64,000 nucleotides of DNA, taken from NCBI GenBank assembly GCA_022770525.1, contig JALEHN010000104.1:1-64000 (forward strand). Reading direction: 5' to 3'. The translations under genes and the position numbers were made by a program. Under the pieces are notes generated by a model. The model was given only the letters and a program-made list of their open reading frames with translations, searched no databases and was not told where the DNA came from. This document shows positions 42,714 to 51,920 of this stretch, piece after piece. Numbering within the stretch: position 1 is the stretch's first letter; every line of letters begins with the position of its first letter. The DNA is from Clostridiales bacterium (GTDB lineage Bacteria > Bacillota > Clostridia > Lachnospirales > Lachnospiraceae).

Positions 42714-44384
42714 GTGAAAAACAGCTGTAAAACGAAAACTTTAAATATGATTTGTGTCGGACTCGTGCTGATTTCATGTGTCTTGCGTTTGATTGGATAT
42801 GAGCTTGTAATTCCATATAATGGTATCCTCTGTGTTTTCTACTGCAGTGCGGCTTTTTTATGGCTTCTTCAGCTTCAGAAACGGCTGATACAGCCAAATG
42901 TGCGTAAATATCTGACACTGATGGCAAAGATGATGATTTTCTGGATCATTATACGAACGATTAAATATGATTTTACCGGTAAAAATGATGATGTGACCAG
43001 ATACATATGGTATATGTACTATATACCGCAGATTCTGATTGTTCTTTGGATGTTCTTTACTGTACTTCAAATTGGAAAACCTTATAACAGGACGTTTAGC
43101 AGAAGATGGTATCTGTTGTATATTCCTGCGTTGCTTATTATCATCAGTGTTTTGACAAATGATTTTCATCAGATGGCCTTTTGTTTTCCGTATGGTCTGA
43201 AAAGCTGGAATGACTTTGGTTATTCGTATGGTTTTATATATTTTTTGGCGTTGCTGTGGGATGTGATCTTTTGTATTGCGGTACTTCTTATAGCATTTAT
43301 TAAGTGCAGTATCAGAGATACAAAAAAGAATATTTGGATGCCGATGCTTCCGCTTTTTGCTGCCGTGATCTATGGTGTGATGTTTTTTATTAAGCCTGAC
43401 AGTATTTTATTAAAGGCAATTAAAGTACCGGAGTTATTTTGCTTTGTGTTTGCAGCATTTATGGAGAGCCTGATTCTTGCGCATCTGATTCCGTCAAATG
43501 ATAATTACGGCGATTTCTGGAATGTATCTTCTATCGGTGCCGGTATTATGGATATGAACGGAAATATATGCTATAAATCTGAAAAAAGCATGTCGGTCGG
43601 GTCTGATGAAATATATAAAGCGCTTGTCGGACCTGTACTGATTGAAGATGGAAATATTGTATTGAACAGCCGGAAAGTGGATGGCGGTATTGGATACTGG
43701 ATTAAGGATATTTCTCAGATTAACTGTATGAATAAGGAACTGGAAGAAATAGGCGATGTCCTTGTAAAAGAAAATGAACTTCTTGATGCAAAAAATAAAA
43801 TCATGGCCCAGAGGGCAGCGATTGAAGAAAAAAACAAGCTGTATGATGATATTGCTGTCAGCAACAAAAAGCAGCTGAATAAACTGGATAAGCTGCTTCA
43901 ATCGATCGAAGCGGAGCCGGAGTTTTTTGAACAGAAAATTAAATATGCATGTATATTAAATGCCTATATCAAAAGACATTCCAATCTTTTACTTCTAAAA
44001 CATCAAAGCACAATGATCAGCAGCGATGAGCTGAAGCTGGCGATTAATGAATCTGTTGAATATGTCCGACTTTACGGAGCTGCTGCTTATGCGGAATATG
44101 TCGGTACATGTAAGATTCCGGCCTCGCATATTTTATTGTTTTATGAATTATTCGAAGAGGTATTAGAATGTGCTTTGCCGGATACTGATGCTGTGTTTAT
44201 AAGCGTAAGCTTTTTGAAAGAAGAAATCAATATGCGTATGGAACTTAATGCACCGCGCAGATGTATTTCTCAAAATTACCGGGTAAACAGTATTTCCCGG
44301 ATGCATGGTTCTTTAAGTATTGAAAAAGAGGATCATACGGAGTATGTTATTTTGATGCTGCCGGCGGGAGGTGAACATTCATGA
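42714..44384 (+). CDS. membrane sensor protein, probable pseudo-histidine kinase
   Basis: A 556-residue protein with an N-terminal block of about eight membrane helices (residues 10-260) of the histidine-kinase 7TM type, a short PAS-like region (IGAGIMDMNGNICYKSEKS), a coiled-coil (about residues 345-400) and a C-terminal region that resembles a kinase domain but lacks a clear HisKA His motif, N-box Asn or glycine boxes. I infer a signalling partner or pseudokinase that senses at the membrane. GTG 42714 follows GGGGGTG. It overlaps the real kinase gene by 4 bases (ATGA), so the two are coupled. Confidence 0.78.
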   Translation: MKNSCKTKTLNMICVGLVLISCVLRLIGYELVIPYNGILCVFYCSAAFLWLLQLQKRLIQPNVRKYLTLMAKMMIFWIIIRTIKYDFTGKNDDVTRYIWYMYYIPQILIVLWMFFTVLQIGKPYNRTFSRRWYLLYIPALLIIISVLTNDFHQMAFCFPYGLKSWNDFGYSYGFIYFLALLWDVIFCIAVLLIAFIKCSIRDTKKNIWMPMLPLFAAVIYGVMFFIKPDSILLKAIKVPELFCFVFAAFMESLILAHLIPSNDNYGDFWNVSSIGAGIMDMNGNICYKSEKSMSVGSDEIYKALVGPVLIEDGNIVLNSRKVDGGIGYWIKDISQINCMNKELEEIGDVLVKENELLDAKNKIMAQRAAIEEKNKLYDDIAVSNKKQLNKLDKLLQSIEAEPEFFEQKIKYACILNAYIKRHSNLLLLKHQSTMISSDELKLAINESVEYVRLYGAAAYAEYVGTCKIPASHILLFYELFEEVLECALPDTDAVFISVSFLKEEINMRMELNAPRRCISQNYRVNSISRMHGSLSIEKEDHTEYVILMLPAGGEHS

Positions 44385-45709
44385 GCGCCTATTGTGAACT
44401 TTCAAATATTTTTTATGCTGTCACAGGATTTCATGCGGTTCTTAATACGCTGTTTGCAGTGTTTATGTTTGTGTTGATCTGTTATTTACATATGCATAAG
44501 AATATTCTGGTTTATACAGGAATACTTACAGTCATATCAGGTTTTATGATGACAGGTGCCAATGCTGTCAGCTTGCGTGAGGTGAAGCATTTAGAAATAC
44601 ATTTTTTCATGTATGATGTGTTTGCCTGTATGCCGTGGTTTTTATTTGAAGCACTGCTTTCTTTGTGTTCAGCCTTCTGCATTGTTTTGTGGCTGCATAT
44701 CAACCGGGAAAAAAAGAAAATGTTAAAACCGGGGGCAATGAAGGAAACACTGGATGTCTTGCCGGATGGTATCTGCTTTTCAAGAGAAGACGGGCAGCCG
44801 CTTCTTGTAAATATCCGGATGAACAGGCTTTGCAGTGAATTAATCGGCTCTGAGATGCTTAATACCCAGGTATTCTGGGAAAAACTGAATCGGAAAAAAA
44901 TAAGCGGAAGTAACCGGATTCTTCGTATGCAGCCATCGGTTGTTGTGCAGCTTAAAGATGATAGTATATGGGATTTTCAGAGAAAAACATTGAAAGTTGA
45001 CGATTATAAAGTGGAGGAAATAATTGCTTACGATGTGACAACGCAATACAGTCTCAGTATGGAACTGGAGTCAAGAAATCAAAGACTTGTTAAAATGAAT
45101 GATGCGCTTATTGAGTTTAACCACGAGGTAGGACGTATTACAAAGGAAAAAGAAATATTAAATGCTAAAATAAAAGTCCATGATGATGTCGGCAGGTCTC
45201 TTATTGCTTTCAGACTTTATCTGACACAAAAAGGAGATCGGGAAAGCAGGGAAAGACTGCTTGACATGTGGCGTTATACGATAAAAATGCTTAAAAATGA
45301 AGCGGAAAACGAACGAAATGGCGATGACTGGGAAATGCTTTGTCAGGCGGCACAGGAGATGTCTGTGATCATAGAAAGAGACGGCGATTTACCGGACGAT
45401 GCCGTCATCAGTTCGATTTTAATAACGGTAGCGCATGAATGTCTCACAAATATGTTAAAGCACGCAGGCGGCAGACATTTATATTTAAATCTGCGTTATG
45501 ATGGCGGTCTTATCACTGCGGAATTTAGAAATGACGGAAGATCACCGGATCAAACGATTACTGAGACCGGTGGCCTGAAAAACTTAAGATATACAGTGGA
45601 GACAGCCGGCGGTAAAATGACTGTTGAAAGTCTGCCTGTATTTCTGCTTCGCATAGAGTTTCAAATGGGAGATGGGTTAAATGGCAAAGATCAAGGTGAT
45701 GATCGTTGA
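44381..45709 (+). CDS. membrane sensor histidine kinase
   Basis: A 442-residue kinase with four to five N-terminal membrane helices (residues 12-110), a PAS-like segment (LDVLPDGICFSREDGQPLLV), a coiled-coil, a HisKA_3-like phosphoacceptor VHDDVGRSL (His near residue 267) and a HATPase domain (AHECLTNMLKHAG as N-box, GGLKNLRYTV as G-box). It should phosphorylate the response regulator encoded next, whose gene it overlaps by 29 bases. Signal unknown. Shared layout with the preceding protein suggests they arose by duplication and may form a hetero-complex. Confidence 0.88.
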   Translation: MSAYCELSNIFYAVTGFHAVLNTLFAVFMFVLICYLHMHKNILVYTGILTVISGFMMTGANAVSLREVKHLEIHFFMYDVFACMPWFLFEALLSLCSAFCIVLWLHINREKKKMLKPGAMKETLDVLPDGICFSREDGQPLLVNIRMNRLCSELIGSEMLNTQVFWEKLNRKKISGSNRILRMQPSVVVQLKDDSIWDFQRKTLKVDDYKVEEIIAYDVTTQYSLSMELESRNQRLVKMNDALIEFNHEVGRITKEKEILNAKIKVHDDVGRSLIAFRLYLTQKGDRESRERLLDMWRYTIKMLKNEAENERNGDDWEMLCQAAQEMSVIIERDGDLPDDAVISSILITVAHECLTNMLKHAGGRHLYLNLRYDGGLITAEFRNDGRSPDQTITETGGLKNLRYTVETAGGKMTVESLPVFLLRIEFQMGDGLNGKDQGDDR

Positions 45710-46307
45710 TGATCAGTTTATGTCACGGAAGCTTTTTGAAATGTATCTGGAGTCTTCAAAGAAGTATGAAGTGGAATTTGCGCTGGAGTCCGCCGCATTT
45801 GCGGATACTTTTGTGAAAACACGGCCGGTGGAGCTTGTTCTGATGGATATATTAATGCATGACGGTTCCAACGGACTGGAAGCTGCTGAAAAAATAAAAA
45901 AGATCCGGCCTGATATTAAAATTGTGGCTGTGACCTCCATGCCTGAAGCGTCATGGATTAAAAGAGCAAGAGATATAGGTATTGAGAGTTTTTGGTATAA
46001 AGAGACTTCAAAAGATACGATTCTTGATGTGATGGACAGAACGATGGCAGGCGAGTCTGTTTATCCGGACAGCGCGCCAAAGGTGAAACTTGGTTTGTCA
46101 AGCAGTGAAGAATTTACAGAAAGAGAGCTTGAGGTACTGAGAATTATGACGATGGGTGTATCCAATGCTGTTATTGCTAAAAAACTGGGAATTACGGAAA
46201 ATACTGTAAAAAATCATATACGCCACATGATGGAAAAAACCGGATGTGAGAGCCGCACGGAACTTGCCATAAAAGCCAGAGTCAGCGGTATAGTGATTCC
46301 GGATTGA
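45681..46307 (+). CDS. LuxR/NarL-family response regulator
   Basis: A DNA-binding response regulator of 208 residues. Residues 1-120 form a receiver (acidic pair in IVDDQ, phospho-acceptor D56 in VLMDILMHDGS, Lys in FWYKETS). Residues 145-205 are a LuxR-type helix-turn-helix (FTERELEVLRIMTMGVSN, KKLGITENTVKNHIRHMM). It is activated by the kinase in the previous gene. No obvious target site can be named; the zinc-ribbon gene at 46494 is the closest downstream candidate. A terminator follows. Confidence 0.92.
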   Translation: MAKIKVMIVDDQFMSRKLFEMYLESSKKYEVEFALESAAFADTFVKTRPVELVLMDILMHDGSNGLEAAEKIKKIRPDIKIVAVTSMPEASWIKRARDIGIESFWYKETSKDTILDVMDRTMAGESVYPDSAPKVKLGLSSSEEFTERELEVLRIMTMGVSNAVIAKKLGITENTVKNHIRHMMEKTGCESRTELAIKARVSGIVIPD

Positions 46308-46315
46308 GTATTAAG

Positions 46316-46359
46316 ATGCAGGGAGATATAAGTACAAAGCTTAAATCTCCCTGCATTTT
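46316..46359 (+). terminator. terminator after response regulator
   Basis: Perfect 12-base stem ATGCAGGGAGAT/ATCTCCCTGCAT with a 17-base loop, followed by a short T tract (TTT). It closes the sensor-regulator operon. Confidence 0.85.
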
Positions 46360-46493
46360 GTGTGATAATGACGAATAAATGGCGAAATAGTACTTTTGTG
46401 TCATGCAAAATTGTCAAATTGTCCATATAATTAATTGTGAAAATATTAGTTTTCAGTAATGTGAAATCAATGATTATGTAAGGAGGCATATGT

Positions 46494-48731
46494 ATGGGAT
46501 TTTGTAAAGTTTGCGGAGCACAGATCCAGGATGGTATTAAGTTTTGTACAGAATGCGGAAGTCCTGTGGCAGCAGCACCTGATATTCAAGGTTCGCCGTC
46601 AATGTCAGGGACATCACAGCAAGTAGCACAGAATCAGAATTTTAACAGCCAGAGCAGCGGACAGCAAAAACAGCCGGAGAATACGGCCGATTATAAGAAT
46701 GACGGCTGGGGTGTTTCGATGGGTGACGAGACGATGGTGCTTAACGAGGGCTGGAAAACACAGATGGAAAGCGGCAAAAAAGTCGGCGGTGACAGATGGG
46801 GGCAGACAAATGGCGGACAGTCCGCGCCTCGGGGACGGAAGCGTTCGGCACAGAACAATACAGCGCAGTCCAATACAGCACAGACAAACACAACACAGCA
46901 GACAGGCTTTGATACGTCAAAGGGCAGTCAGGAACCGGCAGGAAGTGCGAGTCCATTTGGATATGGCAGCCCATCAGGCGCGCAGGGAAGCAGTCCAAAT
47001 CAGTTTGGATACGGCAGTCCTTCAGACAGTCAGGGGCAGACTGGAAGCAATCCACAGACCGGTGCGCAAAATCAGTTCGGGTACGGCAGTCCACAAACCG
47101 GTGCGCAAAACCAGTTCGGGTACGGCAGTCCACAAACCGGTGCGCAAAATCAGTTCGGCTATGGCAATGCATCAGGTGGGCAGGAAAGTGCACAAAATCA
47201 GTTCGGGTACGGTAATCAGACAGGTTCACAAAATCAGTTTGGATATGGCGCTCAGCCGGGAAGCCAGGGCCAGTTTGGCGCAGGCGGACAAGGTGCTGCG
47301 CAGCCCGGCGGTATGCCTCAGGGTAATGCAGCGCAGCCAAAAGCACCTAAGGAGAAAAAAGCAGGCAATAAAAAAGTATTTCTGTTTGCAGGTATCGGTG
47401 TTGCGGCAGTAGCGGTGATTGTGGCGGTTATTCTTATTGTCTTAAAATTTGCAGGCGGCGGTAAAGATGATCCGAATATCGGTGTATACAAAGGAGTGTC
47501 CTGTGTTGTAGAAAGTGTTGAAGTCGGCGCTGAAAATGAGTGGATCGAACTTAAGTCAGGCAGCAAAGCGACACTTCATCTGATGGATGAGGAATTTGGT
47601 GCCAAATGGTCTCTTGACGGAGAAAAGCTTACGGTCACACAGAGCGGCGATAAATATGAAGGCACATTAAAAGACGGTACGATAATTATAGATTTTGAAG
47701 GCATGCTCTATACCTTCTGTAAAGAAGGAACAGAACCGGCAGGTGATAAAGCTGCTGAAACCGAAAGCAAGGAACAGGCGGCATCAGACGCCGGTTACTG
47801 GACACTTCTGCGGTGTGATTCTGACAGCGAAGAGAGCGCGTTGAGTGAGGAGGATGTCAAAGGTTTTAAGGAGCTTGGCCTTGACGCTTTTATGGTTTTA
47901 AATGAAGACGGTACAGGTGCGATTTCATTATTCGGCGATTCAACGAAATTGACATGGGAATCCGAAAAAATTGTCATCGAAGGTGAAAACTTCAGTTATA
48001 CAGTAAGTGACGGACAGCTTTCGTTTGATTTTTACGGCTCAGTGATGGTGTTTGTCAGAGGTGAAGGTGAAGCACCTGAAATTGACTGGTCCTTAAATGA
48101 AGGCGATGATATCGATGGCGGCGGTGATATCGATGGCGGCGGTGATAATGTCGGTTCTGTTGATGGAACTGATAACAGTTCTGATTATGACGGGCCTTAT
48201 GCATTCTGGTATGGCGACTGGTATGGCTGGTGGGTTGTCACCTCAGGCTGGGGAGCGTACAGTGAAGATACAGGAGTCTACGATGATGTTTGTGCGAGAA
48301 TAACAGTTAATGATGATGCTACAGGAACGATACAGCTTTGGAACGCGGATAATGCTGCCGGAGAGTATTTTTGCAGTGTGGATGTGTCTTTTGGCGCCGG
48401 AACAACGCAAGACGGCTGCATGATGTCAGAAAGCGGCTATTATGAAGATGCGAATGTCGCACATGCGGATTGGATCGTAGATCCGGGTGCATCAATCGTG
48501 AGCGATTTTGATCAGATGATCTGGATCAACGGCACTTATACAAGCCCTGATAACAGTGACAATGAGTATAGTTATTATATCTTTCTAAGACCATGGGGAA
48601 TGGAATGGGAAGATGTCAGAACGGCCGATACAACGGATATGCCTTTTGATGATATGATGCCTGCAGGATATGATAGCTGGTATTTACCTTTGATTCAGAA
48701 CGGAAGCAGGATGCCGGATTCTTTCTATTAA
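46494..48731 (+). CDS. zinc-ribbon, QFGYG-repeat, single-pass membrane protein
   Basis: A 745-residue protein. Residues 1-25 are a zinc ribbon (CKVCGAQIQDGIKFCTECG), then a Gln/Asn/Gly/Ser-rich region with repeated NQFGYG (about residues 150-270), a Lys-rich stretch, and one membrane helix (about residues 296-322, VFLFAGIGVAAVAVIVAVIL). The outer part (residues 325-745) holds two lipocalin-like repeats (GTIIIDFEGMLYTFC and LSFDFYGSVMVFV) and an acidic Gly-rich spacer. The zinc ribbon would be cytoplasmic. AAGGAGG precedes the start. It heads the zinc-ribbon/SPFH block. Confidence 0.82.
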   Translation: MGFCKVCGAQIQDGIKFCTECGSPVAAAPDIQGSPSMSGTSQQVAQNQNFNSQSSGQQKQPENTADYKNDGWGVSMGDETMVLNEGWKTQMESGKKVGGDRWGQTNGGQSAPRGRKRSAQNNTAQSNTAQTNTTQQTGFDTSKGSQEPAGSASPFGYGSPSGAQGSSPNQFGYGSPSDSQGQTGSNPQTGAQNQFGYGSPQTGAQNQFGYGSPQTGAQNQFGYGNASGGQESAQNQFGYGNQTGSQNQFGYGAQPGSQGQFGAGGQGAAQPGGMPQGNAAQPKAPKEKKAGNKKVFLFAGIGVAAVAVIVAVILIVLKFAGGGKDDPNIGVYKGVSCVVESVEVGAENEWIELKSGSKATLHLMDEEFGAKWSLDGEKLTVTQSGDKYEGTLKDGTIIIDFEGMLYTFCKEGTEPAGDKAAETESKEQAASDAGYWTLLRCDSDSEESALSEEDVKGFKELGLDAFMVLNEDGTGAISLFGDSTKLTWESEKIVIEGENFSYTVSDGQLSFDFYGSVMVFVRGEGEAPEIDWSLNEGDDIDGGGDIDGGGDNVGSVDGTDNSSDYDGPYAFWYGDWYGWWVVTSGWGAYSEDTGVYDDVCARITVNDDATGTIQLWNADNAAGEYFCSVDVSFGAGTTQDGCMMSESGYYEDANVAHADWIVDPGASIVSDFDQMIWINGTYTSPDNSDNEYSYYIFLRPWGMEWEDVRTADTTDMPFDDMMPAGYDSWYLPLIQNGSRMPDSFY
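47052..47168 (+). repeat. three tandem 39-bp repeats encoding QNQFGYGSPQTGA units
   Basis: Three consecutive 39-base units starting at 47052, 47091 and 47130, nearly identical except for the end of the third. More diverged copies lie on both sides (46950-47290). They are in frame and expand the low-complexity linker of the zinc-ribbon membrane protein. Confidence 0.9.
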
Positions 48732-48762
48732 AAAACAGCAGAGCAAAAGGAGGTAAAGTGAA

Positions 48763-49152
48763 TTGAAGAGTATTGCAGTGAGTATACGCAACCGTGTGTT
48801 CTCGGAAAGTGTTCTGCTGATGCTGAAACAAACAGGCGCTTTACAACCGATTCAGATTCCGACACAGCCGCCGGAAATGATTATCATCGAGTGCCGGGCT
48901 GCAAAACCGGATATACTGCTGATGGATATTACGCCGGTATCCTGTGATACAGCACTGGAGGGGCGGCTTATGATGATCGATCAGCTGAAAAAAGAATTAC
49001 CTGACTGCAGATATGCCTTGCTGTGTGATGAAACAGCATATCCGGAAGCAGCGCGCAATGTGATGCGGGCAAAACAGAGAGGGCAGATAGATGCGTTTTT
49101 TTATGCATCTGTGACAGCAGAATATCTTACGGCGTCTTTGGAGGCGCTTTGA
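48763..49152 (+). CDS. receiver-like single-domain protein
   Basis: A 129-residue protein resembling a CheY-type receiver: MKSIAVSIRNRVFSESVLLM, and ILLMDITPVS with an Asp at the acceptor position (D55). The N-terminal acidic pair that binds magnesium is missing (IRNRVF instead of a DD pair), so phosphorylation may not occur. There is no output domain. The start is TTG 48763, 9 bases after AGGAGG. It lies between the zinc-ribbon and SPFH genes and may be a scaffold or protein-interaction module there. Confidence 0.7.
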   Translation: MKSIAVSIRNRVFSESVLLMLKQTGALQPIQIPTQPPEMIIIECRAAKPDILLMDITPVSCDTALEGRLMMIDQLKKELPDCRYALLCDETAYPEAARNVMRAKQRGQIDAFFYASVTAEYLTASLEAL

Positions 49153-49174
49153 AAAATTGAAGGGAGAATGATAT

Positions 49175-50602
49175 ATGGGACTTATAAAAGCTGGAATGGG
49201 CGCCGTTGGAGGAATGATGGCCGATCAGTGGCGTGAATTTTTCTATTGTGAGGCCATGGATAAAGACGTCATGGTAAAAAAAGGATCAAAACGTACAACG
49301 GGGCGTTCTTCAAATACAAAAGGCAATGATAATATTATTTCTAATGGATCGGGTATTGCCGTTGCAGACGGACAGTGTATGATGATCGTTGAGCAGGGGA
49401 AGATTGTTGAAGTATGTGCCGAACCGGGGGAATTCATCTATGACACATCAACAGAACCGAGTATTTTTACGGGAGATTTAGGCGACAGTATACGGGAAAC
49501 ATTCCGTATGATCGGCAAACGATTTGCTTACGGCGGAGATACCGGGAAAGACCAGCGCGTCTATTATTTTAATACAAAAGAATTGATCGATAATAAATTC
49601 GGAACTCCGAATCCGATTCCGTTTCGTGTGGTTGACCGCAATATCGGCCTTGATATCGATGTGTCTGTGCGCTGTTCAGGTGTTTACTCTTATAGAATTT
49701 CCAATCCGCTTTTGTTTTATTCAAATGTCTGCGGAAATGTTGAATACGAATACAACCGTTTGGAAATTGAAAGTCAGTTAAAGACTGAATTTATCAGTGC
49801 CCTTCAGCCTGCTTTTGCTAAAATATCCGAGCTGCAGATACGTCCGAGTGCGCTGCCGGGACATGCGGAAGAACTGTCTGAGGCAATGAATGAGGCTCTT
49901 ACGAAAAAGTGGGGCGAACTGCGCGGACTTTCTGTTGTGTCTATTGCGATGAATCCGATAACGCTGCCGGAAGAAGATGCCCAGCTGATTAAGCAGGCAC
50001 AGCGTACGGCTATTATGCGTGATCCTACAATGGCTGCAGCAACACTTGTCGGTGCTCAGTCGGATGCAATGAAGTCTGCGGCAAATAATCCAAACGGCGC
50101 GATGATGGGCTTTATGGGTATGGGCATGGCCCAGCAGGCAGGCGGTATGAATGCCCAGAATCTTTTTGCAATGGGACAGCAGCAGGCAATGCAGCAACAG
50201 GCAGCCCAGCAGCATGCGTCACAACAGCAGACAGCCCCATCGCCAAACAGTTGGAAATGTGCATGCGGTACGGTAGTTAATGGTAAATTCTGTCCGGAGT
50301 GCGGCGCCAAAAAGCCTGAACCGGTTCAGGAGGGCGCATGGAAATGTATGAAGTGCGGTACGATGGCTACCGGAAAGTTCTGCCCGGAATGCGGCGCTAA
50401 AAAACCGGAAGAAGATGGCTGGACCTGCACTTGCGGAACATTGAACAAGGGTAAATTCTGTATGAACTGCGGTGCTAAAAAGCCGGCAGGCGTACCGGTG
50501 TATCGCTGCGATAAATGTGGATGGGAACCAAAAGATCCGGCACATCCGCCGAAATTCTGTCCGAACTGCGGAGACCCGTTTAATGAAAATGATATCAGAT
50601 GA
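49175..50602 (+). CDS. SPFH-domain protein with four C-terminal zinc ribbons (YdjI-like)
   Basis: A 475-residue protein. Residues 1-270 are an SPFH/band-7-like domain of the type annotated as virion core protein-like in bacteria, homologous in layout to Bacillus YdjI. A Met/Gln/Ala-rich linker follows (MGQQQAMQQQ), then four zinc ribbons at residues 360-475 (WKCACGTVVNGKFCPECG, WKCMKCGTMATGKFCPECG, WTCTCGTLNKGKFCMNCG, YRCDKCGW with CPNCG). SPFH proteins assemble at membranes; no transmembrane helix is present here. GAAGGGAGAATG precedes ATG 49175. It probably acts with the next three genes in envelope stress handling. Confidence 0.88.
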   Translation: MGLIKAGMGAVGGMMADQWREFFYCEAMDKDVMVKKGSKRTTGRSSNTKGNDNIISNGSGIAVADGQCMMIVEQGKIVEVCAEPGEFIYDTSTEPSIFTGDLGDSIRETFRMIGKRFAYGGDTGKDQRVYYFNTKELIDNKFGTPNPIPFRVVDRNIGLDIDVSVRCSGVYSYRISNPLLFYSNVCGNVEYEYNRLEIESQLKTEFISALQPAFAKISELQIRPSALPGHAEELSEAMNEALTKKWGELRGLSVVSIAMNPITLPEEDAQLIKQAQRTAIMRDPTMAAATLVGAQSDAMKSAANNPNGAMMGFMGMGMAQQAGGMNAQNLFAMGQQQAMQQQAAQQHASQQQTAPSPNSWKCACGTVVNGKFCPECGAKKPEPVQEGAWKCMKCGTMATGKFCPECGAKKPEEDGWTCTCGTLNKGKFCMNCGAKKPAGVPVYRCDKCGWEPKDPAHPPKFCPNCGDPFNENDIR

Positions 50603-50662
50603 TAAAATGCAAAGTCGAGTAATACAGGTATGTATGCCTTAAATCATTAAAGGAGTGTTTTT

Positions 50663-51823
50663 ATGGGATTATTTGATAAGAAGTTTTGCGATGTATGCGG
50701 AGAAAAGATTGGTATGCTGGGCAATCGTAAGCTGGATGATGGAAATCTCTGCAAGGATTGTGCTAAAAAACTTTCACCGTGGTTTGAGGAACGCCGCCAC
50801 AGTACGGTGGATTCCATTAAAGAACAGCTTGCCTACAGGGAGGCAAATAAGGAAAAGGTTCGTGCTTTTCAGATAACAAGAGAATTTGCAACTTCAAATT
50901 ATCATGTATTTATTGATGACCAGAAAAGGCAGTTTGCCATTGCAGCGCGTATGAATGTCGAAACAAATCCGGATATTCTTGATCTTTCTCAGATCGTAAG
51001 CTGCCGTATGGAAGTAGAGCAGGATAGGGATGAAGAAAAATATCGTGATAATGAAGGCAATATGAAAAGCTATAATCCGCCGAGATATAAATATGAGTAT
51101 GATTACTGGATGAAAATTACAGTAAATTCGCCATGGTTTGATGATATGGATTTTAAAATGAATTCTTTTTCTATTGAGGAACGTGAACGCGGAAAAATAA
51201 TGGAGATGGAAAATCTGGGAAATCAAATCACGGCCGCTTTAACCGGAATGGGTTATAGCCCTCAGGGCGGTATGATGAATAACGGTATGTATGGTCAGCA
51301 GAGTATGCATAGCAGCATGTACGGTCAGCAGGGTATGCAGGGTGGCGGTATGTATGGTCAGCAGAATATGCAGGGCAGTGGTATGTACGGTCAGCAGGGT
51401 ATGCAGGGTGGCATGTACGGTCAGCATGGTGTGCAGAACAATGGTATGTACGGTCAGCAGGGTATGCAGGGTGGCATGTACGGTCAGCAGGGCATGCAGA
51501 ACAATGGCATGTACGGTCAGCAGGGCATGCAGAACAATGGCATGTACGGTCAGCAGGGCATGGCAAATAACGGTATGTACGGTCAGCAGGGCATGCAGGG
51601 TAGCGGCATGTACGGTCAGCAGGGCATGCAGGGTAGCGGTATGTACAGTCAGCAGGGCATGCAGGGTAGCGGTATGTACAGTCAGCAGGACATGCAAAAT
51701 AACGGTATGTACGGCCAGCAGAGTATGCAGGGCAGCGGTGACGGTGCATGGGTTTGTCCGGGATGCGGGTCAACAAATACAACAAAATTCTGTCAGCAGT
51801 GCGGTCAACAGCGTCCGTTTTAA
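50663..51823 (+). CDS. DUF4428 protein with GMYGQQ repeats and terminal zinc ribbon
   Basis: A 386-residue protein. Residues 8-45 form a DUF4428 zinc module (FCDVCGEKIG, LCKDCAKKL). Residues 75-185 are a beta-rich domain, possibly PH-like (NYHVFIDDQKRQFAIAARMN). Residues 205-360 are about 14 copies of a 10-11 residue repeat GMYGQQGMQ(G/N)(G/S/N). The C-terminus is a zinc ribbon (WVCPGCGSTN, FCQQCGQQRP). No membrane helix is seen. AAAGGAG precedes ATG 50663. The pattern of ribbon, repeat and ribbon links it to its neighbours. Function unknown. Confidence 0.86.
   Translation: MGLFDKKFCDVCGEKIGMLGNRKLDDGNLCKDCAKKLSPWFEERRHSTVDSIKEQLAYREANKEKVRAFQITREFATSNYHVFIDDQKRQFAIAARMNVETNPDILDLSQIVSCRMEVEQDRDEEKYRDNEGNMKSYNPPRYKYEYDYWMKITVNSPWFDDMDFKMNSFSIEERERGKIMEMENLGNQITAALTGMGYSPQGGMMNNGMYGQQSMHSSMYGQQGMQGGGMYGQQNMQGSGMYGQQGMQGGMYGQHGVQNNGMYGQQGMQGGMYGQQGMQNNGMYGQQGMQNNGMYGQQGMANNGMYGQQGMQGSGMYGQQGMQGSGMYSQQGMQGSGMYSQQDMQNNGMYGQQSMQGSGDGAWVCPGCGSTNTTKFCQQCGQQRPF
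51284..51738 (+). repeat. about 14 tandem 30-33-bp repeats encoding GMYGQQ units
   Basis: In-frame units of 30 or 33 bases coding for GMYGQQGMQ followed by GG, GS, NN or G. They are near-identical at DNA level in places (CATGTACGGTCAGCAGGGCA recurs), which favours copy-number change by slippage. Confidence 0.92.
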
Positions 51824-51920
51824 CATTTATGGCAAAGAAGGCGGTTTTGCTGCTTTAGCAGTAAGATGAATACACAGAATTTGATGTTAACAAAAAATGT
51901 CTGAAGGGAGTTGAGATCCG

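Noticed and set aside
46741-47346. 201-residue antisense open frame over the QFGYG repeats
   Set aside because: It is the mirror of a repetitive coding region, has no ribosome site and encodes a skewed repeat protein; the plus-strand gene explains the openness.
51284-51738. Regular short repeats that look CRISPR-like
   Set aside because: The units are tandem without unique spacers, in frame, and code for GMYGQQ residues; no cas gene is near.
51228-51785. Antisense open frames with ACPADCTYR-like repeats
   Set aside because: They come from the GMYGQQ DNA repeats read on the other strand; no start signal and no recognisable family.
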